Part shown: in pieces, positions 54,564 through 63,533 of the stretch
How the letters are laid out: every line of letters starts with the position of its first letter
Numbering within the stretch: the first letter of the stretch is position 1
NCBI RefSeq assembly: GCF_002973595.1
Contig: NZ_PVEO01000001.1
Coordinates: 62,001 to 126,000 of the forward strand
Direction of reading: 5' to 3'
From: Jejuia pallidilutea
Lineage (GTDB): Bacteria > Bacteroidota > Bacteroidia > Flavobacteriales > Flavobacteriaceae
Length of the DNA: 64,000 nt
The notes under the pieces: generated by a model
Seen by the model: the letters and a program-made list of their open reading frames with translations, nothing else
The model's database searches: none
Told to the model about the DNA's origin: nothing
Position numbers and translations under genes: made by a program

Positions 54564-55647
54564 CATCCATAGCATCCCTAAGGGCATTACCAATTAACAT
54601 GAACGCCATTACCAAACTCATGATACAAAGCCCTGGTATCATTGCCAAATAAGGTTTACCTAAAATAATATAATTGTAGTGGTCTTTTATCATAGCCCCC
54701 CAACTTGCCATGGGCGGTTGTGCACCAATACCCAAAAAACTAAGTCCGCTTTCTATTAAGATGGCAGCAGCAAAATTTGCTGCGGAAATTACAATAACAG
54801 GCGCCATTATATTTGGCAAAATGTGTTTGGTAATAATTCTAAAATCGTTGTAACCTAGTGCCCGGGCAGCGGTAACGTATTGCATTTCTTTAGTGCTAAT
54901 AATTTGTCCGCGTACTACACGAGCCACCTCAACCCACATAGTTAAACCCACCGCAATAAATACCTGCCAAAACCCTTTACCTAGTGCCAGTGTTATTGCT
55001 ATTACTAAGAGTAATGTTGGAATAGACCACGTAACATTAATTATCCACATAATTACAGCATCTACTTTACCTCCAAAATAACCTGCCATACTTCCCATTA
55101 GCACCCCTATAAGTAAGGAAATAAATACCGCTACAAAACCAATAAAAAAGGAAATTCTAGCACCAACTAAAACCCTACTTAGTAAATCACGGCCATACTT
55201 ATCGGTACCAAAAACAAAACGCTTTTCCTTTATAAAATCTTTAATTTCAGTACTAGGAAAATTAGCCAACGCCACGGATTTCTCAACACCTTTTAATCCA
55301 TCTGTTGCATATTCGGTATAATTTAGCAAACTATCTTTAATAACATATTCAGAAATAGGCACTTCGGTATCTGTGTTTTCTATTCCAAAAAAGATTTTAT
55401 CGAAAAAACTTTGTTTATTTTTAACTTGAGAGGGTATAGTTAGCATTGTTACCTTAAACCCAGGAGGTTTAGAATGAATAGATAGATGCATTTGGTTGGC
55501 ATACTGTGAATTATCGGGCGCTAATACGTAAGCGAAAATAGAAACAAACCCTACAAGTACAATAAACCAAAAACTGAAAACGCCCCAAAAATTCTTTTTA
55601 AACTTTTGGAGCGCTAGTTGTTTTAGTGAGTTTGATGTGTTACCCAT
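54553..55647 (-). CDS. Oligopeptide-type ABC transporter permease (OppC/DppC-like)
   Basis: The 364-aa membrane protein has an N-terminal OppC_N span (about 20-40) and a periplasmic insert of roughly 100 residues. A BPD-type permease domain with five more spans follows, holding the ABC-contact loop ARALGYNDFRIITKHILPN, then LSFLGIGAQPPMASWG. Such subunits pair with an OppB-like permease and two ATPases to import peptides or nickel. None of the partners is in the window, a common arrangement in Flavobacteriaceae. It is 6 bp downstream of prc, so probably co-transcribed with it. Confidence 0.9.
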   Translation of the reverse strand: MGNTSNSLKQLALQKFKKNFWGVFSFWFIVLVGFVSIFAYVLAPDNSQYANQMHLSIHSKPPGFKVTMLTIPSQVKNKQSFFDKIFFGIENTDTEVPISEYVIKDSLLNYTEYATDGLKGVEKSVALANFPSTEIKDFIKEKRFVFGTDKYGRDLLSRVLVGARISFFIGFVAVFISLLIGVLMGSMAGYFGGKVDAVIMWIINVTWSIPTLLLVIAITLALGKGFWQVFIAVGLTMWVEVARVVRGQIISTKEMQYVTAARALGYNDFRIITKHILPNIMAPVIVISAANFAAAILIESGLSFLGIGAQPPMASWGAMIKDHYNYIILGKPYLAMIPGLCIMSLVMAFMLIGNALRDAMDVKG

Positions 55648-55653
55648 TAAGCC

Positions 55654-57828
55654 TTAGTCTTTTACCTTAGCTACTTTTTTTATGCTATATGCCATTTTTA
55701 AATCCTCAAGCACATTTACAGCTTCTTCAACATATACATCTTTACTTAAATTTTGATACCACCGCTCTCGCTTTTCTTGCAAGTTGGTTGTATCGCTTTC
55801 AAATAACTGTTTTTCGAAACCAGTAGGCAAAAAGGTTAAATTGGTTTTGTAATCTGAAATAGCATCAAAACGTTTAGCTTCCTCCTCGTTTGCTTCTAAT
55901 TGCTTTTTGTAGGTTTCGTAGTTTAATGAAAACTCGGTTTCATCAATTTGACTTTTTACCCATTTGGCATTTTCTTCAATTAGTTTTAACTGGCTATTAT
56001 TACTCAATCGCTCTTTGCTTTTGTTTATAGCGGTATCGTAATCAAAATAACTATCCCAGGTTTTATAATCTGCAGGGTCTATTTCATCATAAGGCAACGG
56101 ATTTTCCTTTTCCTTCTCTCCTACTTCAATAAAACTAAAACGCCCTGGCACTTGCACATCACTTTTTACACCTTCTAGTTGTACCGAACCACCGTTAATT
56201 CTGTAATATTTTTGTGTTGTAAATGCTAAAGCACCTAAATCGCCGCTAGTATTGTTTCTTACCAAGTTGTTAAGATTATATACATTCTGCACAGTGCCTT
56301 TTCCATAAGTTTGTTTGCTACCAATAACAATAGCGCGCTTATAATCTTGCATTGCTGCTGCCATAATTTCGGAAGCAGATGCCGACAATTCGTTTACCAA
56401 AATTACCAATGGACCATCCCATGAGATAGATTCGTCCCTATCGCGAAGCACTTCTTTTGGTGCTCCCGTAGACCGTACTTGTACTACTGGACCCTCCTTA
56501 ATAAATAAACCAGCCATATCTACCACTGCGGGCAATGAACCTCCACCGTTATTTCGTAAATCTAAAATAAGACCTTCCATTCCGTCTGCCTTTAAACGCT
56601 CAATTTCCTTACGAACATCATTAGCAGCATTAAGGTTTTTATAATCTTCAAAATCTACATAAAAACGTGGTAGATTAATAATACCAAATTTTCTATCATC
56701 TTTTTCAACTATAGAAGCCTTTGCATAAGTTTCCCCTAATTCTACTACATCGCGCACAATGGTTACATCTTTTATAGTACCATCAACCTTCTTAATGGTT
56801 AATGTTACTTTTGTACCTTTTGGCCCTTTAATATATTTTACGGCATCACTAATTCGCATACCTACAATATCAATACCTACTTCTTCATCTTCTTGCTTAA
56901 CTTTTAAAATAACATCTTCAACTTCAAGCAATTGACTCCTCCATGCAGGTCCACCAGAAATTAACTCTACAATTTTTATGTAATCCATACGCTTGGTTAA
57001 TCTAGCTCCTATACCTTCTAATTTGCCAGACATTTGGGTATCAAAATCCTCTTTTCCTTTTGGCGCTAGATAATACGTATGCGGATCGAATTCCTCTACA
57101 ATAGCATTAACGTAGGTTGAAAACCAGTCTTCACGAGTTAAATCGTCTATATTGTCATTAAAATAAACATTGATAGATTTTAAGGTTGCTTCACGAGCTT
57201 CTTTTTCTATTTCAACAGCTGTTTTCATGGTGTACGATGGATCTTTTTTCTTAGCCTGTTGTTCTTGCTGATAAATATCATCGTAATTGGAAAGCGTAGA
57301 AAATTTTAATTGCTTCCTCCAACGCTCTTTCATTTCTGCCTTATTGCTTACAAAATCAATCTTATCATAATCCGTATCAAAAGTTTCATCTATAGAATAA
57401 TCGAAAGGGGTAGACAGTACTTCTTTATAAATTGCTTTAGACTCTTCTATACGTTGCATCATACGACTGTGAACCACGTTAAAAAACGTAATATCGAACG
57501 CTTTTAACTGGTCGTCTATCTCTGTCTTATATTTTTCAAATTCCTTAAAGTCTGATTTATAGAAATAGCGTTTCACAGGATCTATTTGTTCTATGTAATC
57601 GCTAAATAATTCTTCAGAAAAACTATCGTTTAGTTTAATAGGATCGAAGTGTCCAGACTGTAATACATAGGTAACTACCTGTATTAATAGTTTATCCTTA
57701 TCGGTGTCATCAAATGTTTTTGAAGTAAAACTGCAAGAGGCAAAAGCCAATAACAGTACTAATAATAGCACCTTATAATTCTTTTTCATCATATCTTTCA
57801 TATCTTGAATAAAAGCCTTTAAATTCAT
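55654..57828 (-). CDS. prc: Tail-specific C-terminal processing protease Prc/Tsp (S41), lipoprotein
   Basis: The frame is 724 aa from the ATG at 57828; later ATGs at 57801, 57792 and 57789 would give a more typical lipoprotein signal (KVLLLVLLLAFASC). A Tsp N-terminal domain (VVTYVLQSGHFDPIKLND...SDYIEQIDPVKRYF) is followed by a PDZ domain (about 270-360) and the S41 core. The core has the catalytic serine in LSASASEI (Ser484 of 481-488) and Lys510 in TYGKGTVQ. The C-terminal DUF3340-like part completes the Prc type. It degrades or trims periplasmic proteins by their C-termini. Acylation predicts inner- or outer-membrane anchoring. Confidence 0.93.
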   Translation of the reverse strand: MNLKAFIQDMKDMMKKNYKVLLLVLLLAFASCSFTSKTFDDTDKDKLLIQVVTYVLQSGHFDPIKLNDSFSEELFSDYIEQIDPVKRYFYKSDFKEFEKYKTEIDDQLKAFDITFFNVVHSRMMQRIEESKAIYKEVLSTPFDYSIDETFDTDYDKIDFVSNKAEMKERWRKQLKFSTLSNYDDIYQQEQQAKKKDPSYTMKTAVEIEKEAREATLKSINVYFNDNIDDLTREDWFSTYVNAIVEEFDPHTYYLAPKGKEDFDTQMSGKLEGIGARLTKRMDYIKIVELISGGPAWRSQLLEVEDVILKVKQEDEEVGIDIVGMRISDAVKYIKGPKGTKVTLTIKKVDGTIKDVTIVRDVVELGETYAKASIVEKDDRKFGIINLPRFYVDFEDYKNLNAANDVRKEIERLKADGMEGLILDLRNNGGGSLPAVVDMAGLFIKEGPVVQVRSTGAPKEVLRDRDESISWDGPLVILVNELSASASEIMAAAMQDYKRAIVIGSKQTYGKGTVQNVYNLNNLVRNNTSGDLGALAFTTQKYYRINGGSVQLEGVKSDVQVPGRFSFIEVGEKEKENPLPYDEIDPADYKTWDSYFDYDTAINKSKERLSNNSQLKLIEENAKWVKSQIDETEFSLNYETYKKQLEANEEEAKRFDAISDYKTNLTFLPTGFEKQLFESDTTNLQEKRERWYQNLSKDVYVEEAVNVLEDLKMAYSIKKVAKVKD

Positions 57829-57997
57829 TTATCAATTCACTAAATTACTGAAAAAACCGTGCCATTGAACAGATGAGTCGCTAATTTTTTGTTAATACCT
57901 TTTTGTAAATTTAATATGCCAGTGGTATAAACCTAACAAAATAAGGCTTTACATTAGAAATTATGTATTTTAGCAATACTTAAAATAAAATTAATTT

Positions 57998-58786
57998 ATG
58001 CCGAAAAAACCTTTGATTTTAGTAACGAATGACGACGGTATAACGGCCCCGGGCATACGAACTTTAGTTGAAGTGATGCTTACCATTGGCGATGTAGTTG
58101 TAGTTGCTCCTGATAGTCCACAAAGTGCCAAAGGACATGCCATAACGGTAGATTCAACACTGTACGTAGAACAAATAGAAGTCCCCTCTGGAACACATTT
58201 AGAATACACTTGCTCTGGCACACCAGCCGATTGTGTAAAATTGGCAGTTCGTGAAATACTAGACAGACACCCCGATATTTGTGTCTCTGGAATTAACCAT
58301 GGCTCTAATTCATCAATAAATGTAATTTACTCTGGCACCATGAGTGCCGCCATTGAAGCTGGTATTGAGGGCATTCCCGCCGTTGGATTTTCACTTCTAA
58401 ACTATAAATGGAGTGCTAAATTTAATGCCTGCAAAACCGTAGTAAAAACCATTACAAAAAATGTGATACAACATGGTTTACAACCAGGAGTTGTATTAAA
58501 CGTAAATATTCCTGACATTCCTGAAGCTGAATTTAAAGGTATTAAAGTATGCAGGCAAGCACGTGCCAATTGGGTTGAAAAGTTTGATAAACGTAAAAAC
58601 CCACAAGGTAGAGATTACTACTGGTTAACAGGTAAATTTGTAAACTTAGATGGGGGTGAAGATACCGATGAGTGGGCTCTTGAAAACAATTATGTTTCTG
58701 TAGTTCCAGTTCAGTTTGATCTCACTGCACATCATTTTATACAAGACTTGAATGGTTGGAATTTTAATGATGCCGAAGACAACTAA
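57998..58786 (+). CDS. surE: 5'/3'-nucleotidase SurE
   Basis: The 262-aa protein has the metal-binding LVTNDDGITAPGI (Asn11-Asp12-Asp13 region), VVAPDSPQSAKGHAIT, CSGTPADCV and SGINHGSNSSINVIYSGTM, which together mark SurE. It removes phosphate from nucleoside monophosphates and short polyphosphates and aids survival in stationary phase. It diverges from prc across 169 bp and is followed by a small membrane protein gene and lpxB. Confidence 0.95.
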   Translation: MPKKPLILVTNDDGITAPGIRTLVEVMLTIGDVVVVAPDSPQSAKGHAITVDSTLYVEQIEVPSGTHLEYTCSGTPADCVKLAVREILDRHPDICVSGINHGSNSSINVIYSGTMSAAIEAGIEGIPAVGFSLLNYKWSAKFNACKTVVKTITKNVIQHGLQPGVVLNVNIPDIPEAEFKGIKVCRQARANWVEKFDKRKNPQGRDYYWLTGKFVNLDGGEDTDEWALENNYVSVVPVQFDLTAHHFIQDLNGWNFNDAEDN

Positions 58787-58866
58787 ACGCTATAAAGCAA
58801 TACGCATCACTTGTATAGTTCATAATAAAAACATTAAAATAATTAATAACATTTAGATTTAGACTT

Positions 58867-59148
58867 TTGAAAAAAGAACTTGGAATAGGAATTTTAGTTG
58901 GGCTTATTGCCAACGCTATTGGATTGTTTATAACTGCACAAATTTTAGGCAGAGGCGACGATTTTACATCTGTTGTTAGAGCTGCTTACCACGAAGGTTT
59001 TTTAGGAAAACTTATTAGTTTAGGCGCAATTTTAAACCTTATTGCCTTCTTTATTTTTATAAAGAAAAAACAAGATTATCGTGCTAGGGGCGTTTTATTA
59101 ATTACTGTATTTATCGCTGTATTTACCTTTGTAATTAAATTATTTTAG
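58867..59148 (+). CDS. Small membrane protein of unknown function
   Basis: The 93-aa protein starts at a TTG (58867); no ATG fits. It has three hydrophobic segments, at about 5-25, 47-66 and 75-92, separated by a polar loop with GRGDDF and a basic KKKQDYRARG hairpin. No family can be named. It lies between surE and lpxB, 7 bp before lpxB, and so is translated with it; a link to the inner-membrane side of lipid A synthesis is possible but only inferred. Confidence 0.7.
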   Translation: MKKELGIGILVGLIANAIGLFITAQILGRGDDFTSVVRAAYHEGFLGKLISLGAILNLIAFFIFIKKKQDYRARGVLLITVFIAVFTFVIKLF

Positions 59149-59155
59149 CTAGTAA

Positions 59156-60268
59156 ATGAGGTATTATATTCTTGCTGGGGAAGCATCGGGAGACTTACAT
59201 GGCGCAAACTTAATTAAGGCGCTACAAAAAGTTGATACCAATGCAAACATTAAATGTTGGGGTGGCGATTTAATGCAAGATGCTGGCGCACACTTGGTAA
59301 AACACTATAAAGAACGTGCTTTTATGGGGTTTACCGAAGTTTTAATGAATATTAGAAAAATTTTTAAACTCATTTCGTTTTGCAAAAAAGATATTGCTGA
59401 TTTTAAACCCGACGTTATTGTTTTTATCGACAATTCTGGATTTAATTTGCGTATTGCAAAATGGGCAAAAGCGCAAGGTTACAGAACCAATTACTATATT
59501 TCGCCACAAGTTTGGGCATCTAGAGCCAGTAGAGTAAAAGCTATAAAGCGCGATATAGACAATATGTTTGTTATTCTACCTTTTGTAAAAGCCTTTTATA
59601 AAAAATATGATTATGATGTTACCTTTGTTGGGCATCCATTAATAGACGCTATAGCCAATAGAACTCAAGTAAACCCTAAAAAATTTAGGGAAGCAAACCA
59701 TTTAAGCCAAAAGCCCATAATTGCATTGCTCCCAGGTAGCAGGAAACAGGAAATAACCAAAATGCTTTCGGTAATGCTAAGTGTAATCAACGATTTTTCA
59801 GAATATCAATTTGTAATTGCCGGTGCCCCAAGTCAGGATTTTCAATTTTATCAATCCTTTATAAAAGGTAGCGACGTTAAATTTATTTCAAATAAAACCT
59901 ACGATTTACTAAGTGTGTCTTATGCCGCTTTAGTTACTTCTGGAACCGCAACCCTAGAAACCGCTTTATTTAAAGTACCCCAAGTAGTTTGTTACAAAGG
60001 AAGCGCCATTTCTTACCACATTGCTAAACGCATTATTACCTTAAAATTTATTTCTCTTGTAAATTTAGTTATGGATAAAGAAGTAGTGACCGAATTGATA
60101 CAGAACGATTTTAACAAAAAACGACTAAAGACTGAATTACAACGCATTCTTGACAAACATGAACGTGAAACGATGTTTAGCAACTATTACGAACTTGAGA
60201 AAAAACTTGGTGGCAAAGGTGCCAGCGAGAAAACTGCACAACTTATCTACAAAGCTCTAAAATCGTAA
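59156..60268 (+). CDS. lpxB: Lipid-A-disaccharide synthase
   Basis: The 370-aa GT19 enzyme shows the N-terminal motif AGEASGDLHGANLI, then WGGDLMQDAG, FIDNSGFNLRIAKW, YYISPQVWASR, ALLPGSRKQEI and SGTATLETAL, all characteristic of LpxB. It joins UDP-2,3-diacylglucosamine and lipid X to make the lipid A disaccharide on the inner membrane. The gene is 6 bp before the NlpC/P60 lipoprotein gene and forms an envelope-related run with it. Confidence 0.96.
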   Translation: MRYYILAGEASGDLHGANLIKALQKVDTNANIKCWGGDLMQDAGAHLVKHYKERAFMGFTEVLMNIRKIFKLISFCKKDIADFKPDVIVFIDNSGFNLRIAKWAKAQGYRTNYYISPQVWASRASRVKAIKRDIDNMFVILPFVKAFYKKYDYDVTFVGHPLIDAIANRTQVNPKKFREANHLSQKPIIALLPGSRKQEITKMLSVMLSVINDFSEYQFVIAGAPSQDFQFYQSFIKGSDVKFISNKTYDLLSVSYAALVTSGTATLETALFKVPQVVCYKGSAISYHIAKRIITLKFISLVNLVMDKEVVTELIQNDFNKKRLKTELQRILDKHERETMFSNYYELEKKLGGKGASEKTAQLIYKALKS

Positions 60269-60274
60269 TACGTT

Positions 60275-60802
60275 ATGAAAAGATACCTTTTGCTAGTTTT
60301 TTTAGCTATAGCTTTAAGCAATTGTAAATCTTCTAAACGCGCTAAAGTTGTTACAAAAAAAACAAAGGTTGAGCAGCGAGAAATAACAAAACCTAAAGTT
60401 GCAAATATTCCAATTACTAAATCCGCACAAATTATAGATTATTCTAAACAGTTTTTAGGTGTACGCTACAAATGGGGCGGCACTACTAAAAAAGGTATGG
60501 ATTGCTCTGGCTTAATTCATCAATCTTTTAGTGCACACCAAATTTATTTACCTAGAATTTCTAGAGATATTGCTAAAAAAGGGAAAAAAATTAAGCTTAA
60601 AGAAACTTTAAAAGGCGATTTGCTTTTTTTTAAAACAGGAAAAAATAGAAGAAATGCCATAAACCACGTAGGGCTGGTAGTTGAAATAAAAAATAATGCC
60701 ATTTATTTTATTCATGCCACTACATCAAAAGGTGTTATAATTTCATCTTTAAATGAAGACTATTGGAAATCTGCTTTCGCTGAAGTGCGCAGAGTATTGT
60801 AG
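60275..60802 (+). CDS. NlpC/P60 (C40) cell-wall peptidase, lipoprotein
   Basis: The 175-aa protein has a lipobox ALSNC (Cys17), a basic linker, and a C40 domain. The catalytic cysteine is in GMDCSGLIHQSF (Cys77), the histidine in INHVGLVVE (His131) and a third polar residue in FIHATTSKG (His147). These enzymes cut stem peptides of peptidoglycan between D-Glu and DAP. The size and layout match Spr/MepS-type lipoproteins. It lies 6 bp after lpxB and 52 bp before comEC on the same strand. Confidence 0.9.
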   Translation: MKRYLLLVFLAIALSNCKSSKRAKVVTKKTKVEQREITKPKVANIPITKSAQIIDYSKQFLGVRYKWGGTTKKGMDCSGLIHQSFSAHQIYLPRISRDIAKKGKKIKLKETLKGDLLFFKTGKNRRNAINHVGLVVEIKNNAIYFIHATTSKGVIISSLNEDYWKSAFAEVRRVL

Positions 60803-60854
60803 CCCATTATATTCTGTGACATAAAATGGGATTATTTTACTAAATTGGGCAGGA

Positions 60855-62894
60855 ATGAAACTGCTTAATTTCACTATAATTAAACTTACGTTTTGTCTTA
60901 TTTTAGGCATAGTTTTAGGGTATTTCCTAAATATCCCTGTACATATTTCTGCAATAGGCACTTTAACAATCTTGGTATTACTTTTTATCTTACTAACAAG
61001 AAGCAAAAAGCGCTTTTCTCAGAATATTTGGTTTGGTTGTGTAGCATTTTTAGCAATGGTGCTGGTTGGCATTCTTACTGTAAATCTTCATAACCAAAAA
61101 AACTTTACGAATCACTATTCAAATTCTATCTCTAAAAGTTTAGATGAGTTACATACGGTAACTTTTAGAATTCGGGAGGTTTTAAAACCTGGAAATTATT
61201 ACGATAAATATGTAATAGATATATTGGAAATAAATGGCAACAAAGCTATTGGTAAATCGCTCTTAAATATTAAAAAGGATAGCATTTCAAACAATTTAAA
61301 GGTTGATAATATTTTCGTTGCACGAACCAATTTTAAAAACTTAATAGACCCTTTAAACCCCGGACAATTTAATTATAAGAATTACTTAAAAAAGAAGTAC
61401 ATCTACCACCAATTATTTGTAGAAAACACCGCTCTATTGCAGCTAAGCACAAAACATACAACCATTTTTGGACTAGCAAATAATATTAGGGCGCACGTTA
61501 ACGCAAAACTTAAACCCTATAATTTTAAACCTGACGAATTAGCTATTATCAATGCGCTTCTGTTAGGACAACGACAAGACATTAGCGAAGAAGTTTACAC
61601 CTCTTACACAAACGCTGGTGCTATACATATATTGGCGGTTTCTGGATTACACGTTGGTATTATTCTACTTATTTTAAGTATAGCTTTAAAAGCTTTAGAG
61701 CGTTTAAAACATGGTAAACTTATTAAAACCATACTATTAGTTTTAATGCTTTGGAGTTTTGCTATTATTGCAGGCTTATCGGCTTCGGTTACAAGAGCCG
61801 TAACCATGTTTAGTATTGTAGCTATTGGCATGAACTTAAACCGGCCAACTAATATTTACAACACGTTGGCCATTTCTATATTAGTTATTCTTTTAATTAA
61901 ACCGCTTTTTTTGTTTGATGTGGGTTTTCAGCTAAGTTATCTGGCGGTTTTAGCTATTGTAACTATAGACCCTGTTTTGTACAAGCTTTGGCAACCCAAA
62001 AACTGGTTACTAGATAAATATTGGCATACCTTTACCATAACTATTGCGGCTCAGTTTGGAATTATTCCTATTAGCCTTTATTATTTCCATCAGTTTCCAG
62101 GGCTTTTCTTTATTTCAAATTTAGTAATTATTCCATTTTTAGGAGTTGTTCTTGCTTTTGGTGTTCTAATAATGCTGTTAGCGGTACTTAATGTACTGCC
62201 AAAAATAATAGCGTCTCTGTTTGGTTCGGTAATAAGTTGGATGAATAATTTTATAGGTTGGGTTGCCCACCAAGAGGGATTTTTGTTTCAAGATATTCCT
62301 TTCAATATTTTATATGTATTAGGTTTCTATGGGCTTACCATTGCTTTTTTTAAATGGTTCTTCAAAAAGAATTATACCAACTTAAAATTATTGTTAATTG
62401 CAATTATTCTATTACAGTGTATTTTTATTTATACTGAATATTCTAAACCCGAAAAACAATTTATAGTGTTTCATAAAAGTAGATATTCATTAATTGGAGA
62501 CACACATAACAACAAAATTACTTTTGCACATGATTTTGACAGTATTATTACATTAAATACTAATGTAATTAGAGATTACGCCGTTAAACATCATTTAAAA
62601 ACTGAAGAACAACAAAACATAGCTCCTATTTATAATTTGAATAACAAAATACTTTTAGTTGTTGATAGTTTGGGCGTATACAATGTTACCCGTTTTAAAC
62701 CCGATTATGTGCTATTAAGACAGTCGCCAAAAATAAACCTAAACCGACTTATAGATTCCCTAAAACCTAAACAGATAATTGCAGATGGTAGCAATTATAA
62801 ATCTTACATAGAGCATTGGGAGGTAATTTGTAAAAAAAGAAAACTCCCTTTTCACCAAACCAGCAAAAAAGGAGCTTTTGTTTTAAATTATTAA
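60855..62894 (+). CDS. comEC: ComEC/Rec2-family DNA uptake channel protein, no recognisable MBL domain
   Basis: The 679-aa protein starts with two spans and an OB-like DUF4131 region (about 110-190, including LNPGQFNYKNYL). The Competence domain follows with ALLLGQRQDIS, AGAIHILAVSGLHVGI and GLSASVTRAV and about seven further spans to residue 525. The last 150 residues should hold the metallo-beta-lactamase domain of classical ComEC, but the HxHxDH motif is missing and only a degenerate stretch with SLIGDTHNNK is seen. This short form is usual in Bacteroidota. It would carry single-stranded DNA across the inner membrane. Confidence 0.9.
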   Translation: MKLLNFTIIKLTFCLILGIVLGYFLNIPVHISAIGTLTILVLLFILLTRSKKRFSQNIWFGCVAFLAMVLVGILTVNLHNQKNFTNHYSNSISKSLDELHTVTFRIREVLKPGNYYDKYVIDILEINGNKAIGKSLLNIKKDSISNNLKVDNIFVARTNFKNLIDPLNPGQFNYKNYLKKKYIYHQLFVENTALLQLSTKHTTIFGLANNIRAHVNAKLKPYNFKPDELAIINALLLGQRQDISEEVYTSYTNAGAIHILAVSGLHVGIILLILSIALKALERLKHGKLIKTILLVLMLWSFAIIAGLSASVTRAVTMFSIVAIGMNLNRPTNIYNTLAISILVILLIKPLFLFDVGFQLSYLAVLAIVTIDPVLYKLWQPKNWLLDKYWHTFTITIAAQFGIIPISLYYFHQFPGLFFISNLVIIPFLGVVLAFGVLIMLLAVLNVLPKIIASLFGSVISWMNNFIGWVAHQEGFLFQDIPFNILYVLGFYGLTIAFFKWFFKKNYTNLKLLLIAIILLQCIFIYTEYSKPEKQFIVFHKSRYSLIGDTHNNKITFAHDFDSIITLNTNVIRDYAVKHHLKTEEQQNIAPIYNLNNKILLVVDSLGVYNVTRFKPDYVLLRQSPKINLNRLIDSLKPKQIIADGSNYKSYIEHWEVICKKRKLPFHQTSKKGAFVLNY

Positions 62895-62897
62895 ATC

Positions 62898-63446
62898 TTA
62901 CTCTTTAAATTCAGATTTGAATGTTTTATAATATTCATTAAAATCCTCTTGGGTTTTAATGTCCTTATGATCATCGTTTTTAAACAACTTTAAGTACAGT
63001 TCTAACTGAGTTGGTTTTTGATAACCCCTTATAGGCGCAATAACATCAGCATTTTCATCAAAAAACACAATTGTTGGGTATGCGCTTATTTGTAAATACC
63101 TTGCGAGTTCGTGCGCACTATTTCGGGTTTTGGCTCTTGCTTCATTGTAACCAGGATTAGCATACGAATTGTCCTTATACGAAACCACATCGTTACCTTC
63201 ACCATTAAACTTAACGGCATAATAATTTTTGTTCACATAGTCTATAACATCTGGGTTGCTAAATGTATTTTTATCTAACATTTTACAAGGGCCACACCAC
63301 ACGGTATAAACATCCATCATAATTTTTTTTGGTGTTTGTTTTTGAAGGGCAATAGCCTCTTCTAAAGACACCCAATTTATCTCCTGAGCTATCCCAGAAA
63401 CCGAGGTTACCAAGGCTAGCATTACTATAATTACTGTTTTTTTCAT
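62898..63446 (-). CDS. Secreted thioredoxin-fold protein (WCGPC)
   Basis: The 182-aa protein has a signal peptide (residues 4-20, end GIAQ) and a thioredoxin fold with the redox motif WCGPCK (Trp50-Lys55). DKNTFSNPDVIDYVNKNYYAVKF follows, and ISAYPTIVFFD carries the cis-proline (Pro in YPT). This is the DsbD-gamma/thioredoxin_7-like type that keeps periplasmic thiols reduced. An insert with KDNSYANPGYNEARAK sits in the middle. It converges on comEC with 3 bp between the stops. Confidence 0.85.
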   Translation of the reverse strand: MKKTVIIVMLALVTSVSGIAQEINWVSLEEAIALQKQTPKKIMMDVYTVWCGPCKMLDKNTFSNPDVIDYVNKNYYAVKFNGEGNDVVSYKDNSYANPGYNEARAKTRNSAHELARYLQISAYPTIVFFDENADVIAPIRGYQKPTQLELYLKLFKNDDHKDIKTQEDFNEYYKTFKSEFKE

Positions 63447-63533
63447 GTTTAGTTTGTTGCAAATGATATGCCGAACTTACAAAAAAAGGGCATAAAGAGG
63501 TGCTTTTTGAATAATTTTTAACGCTTTTTTCGA

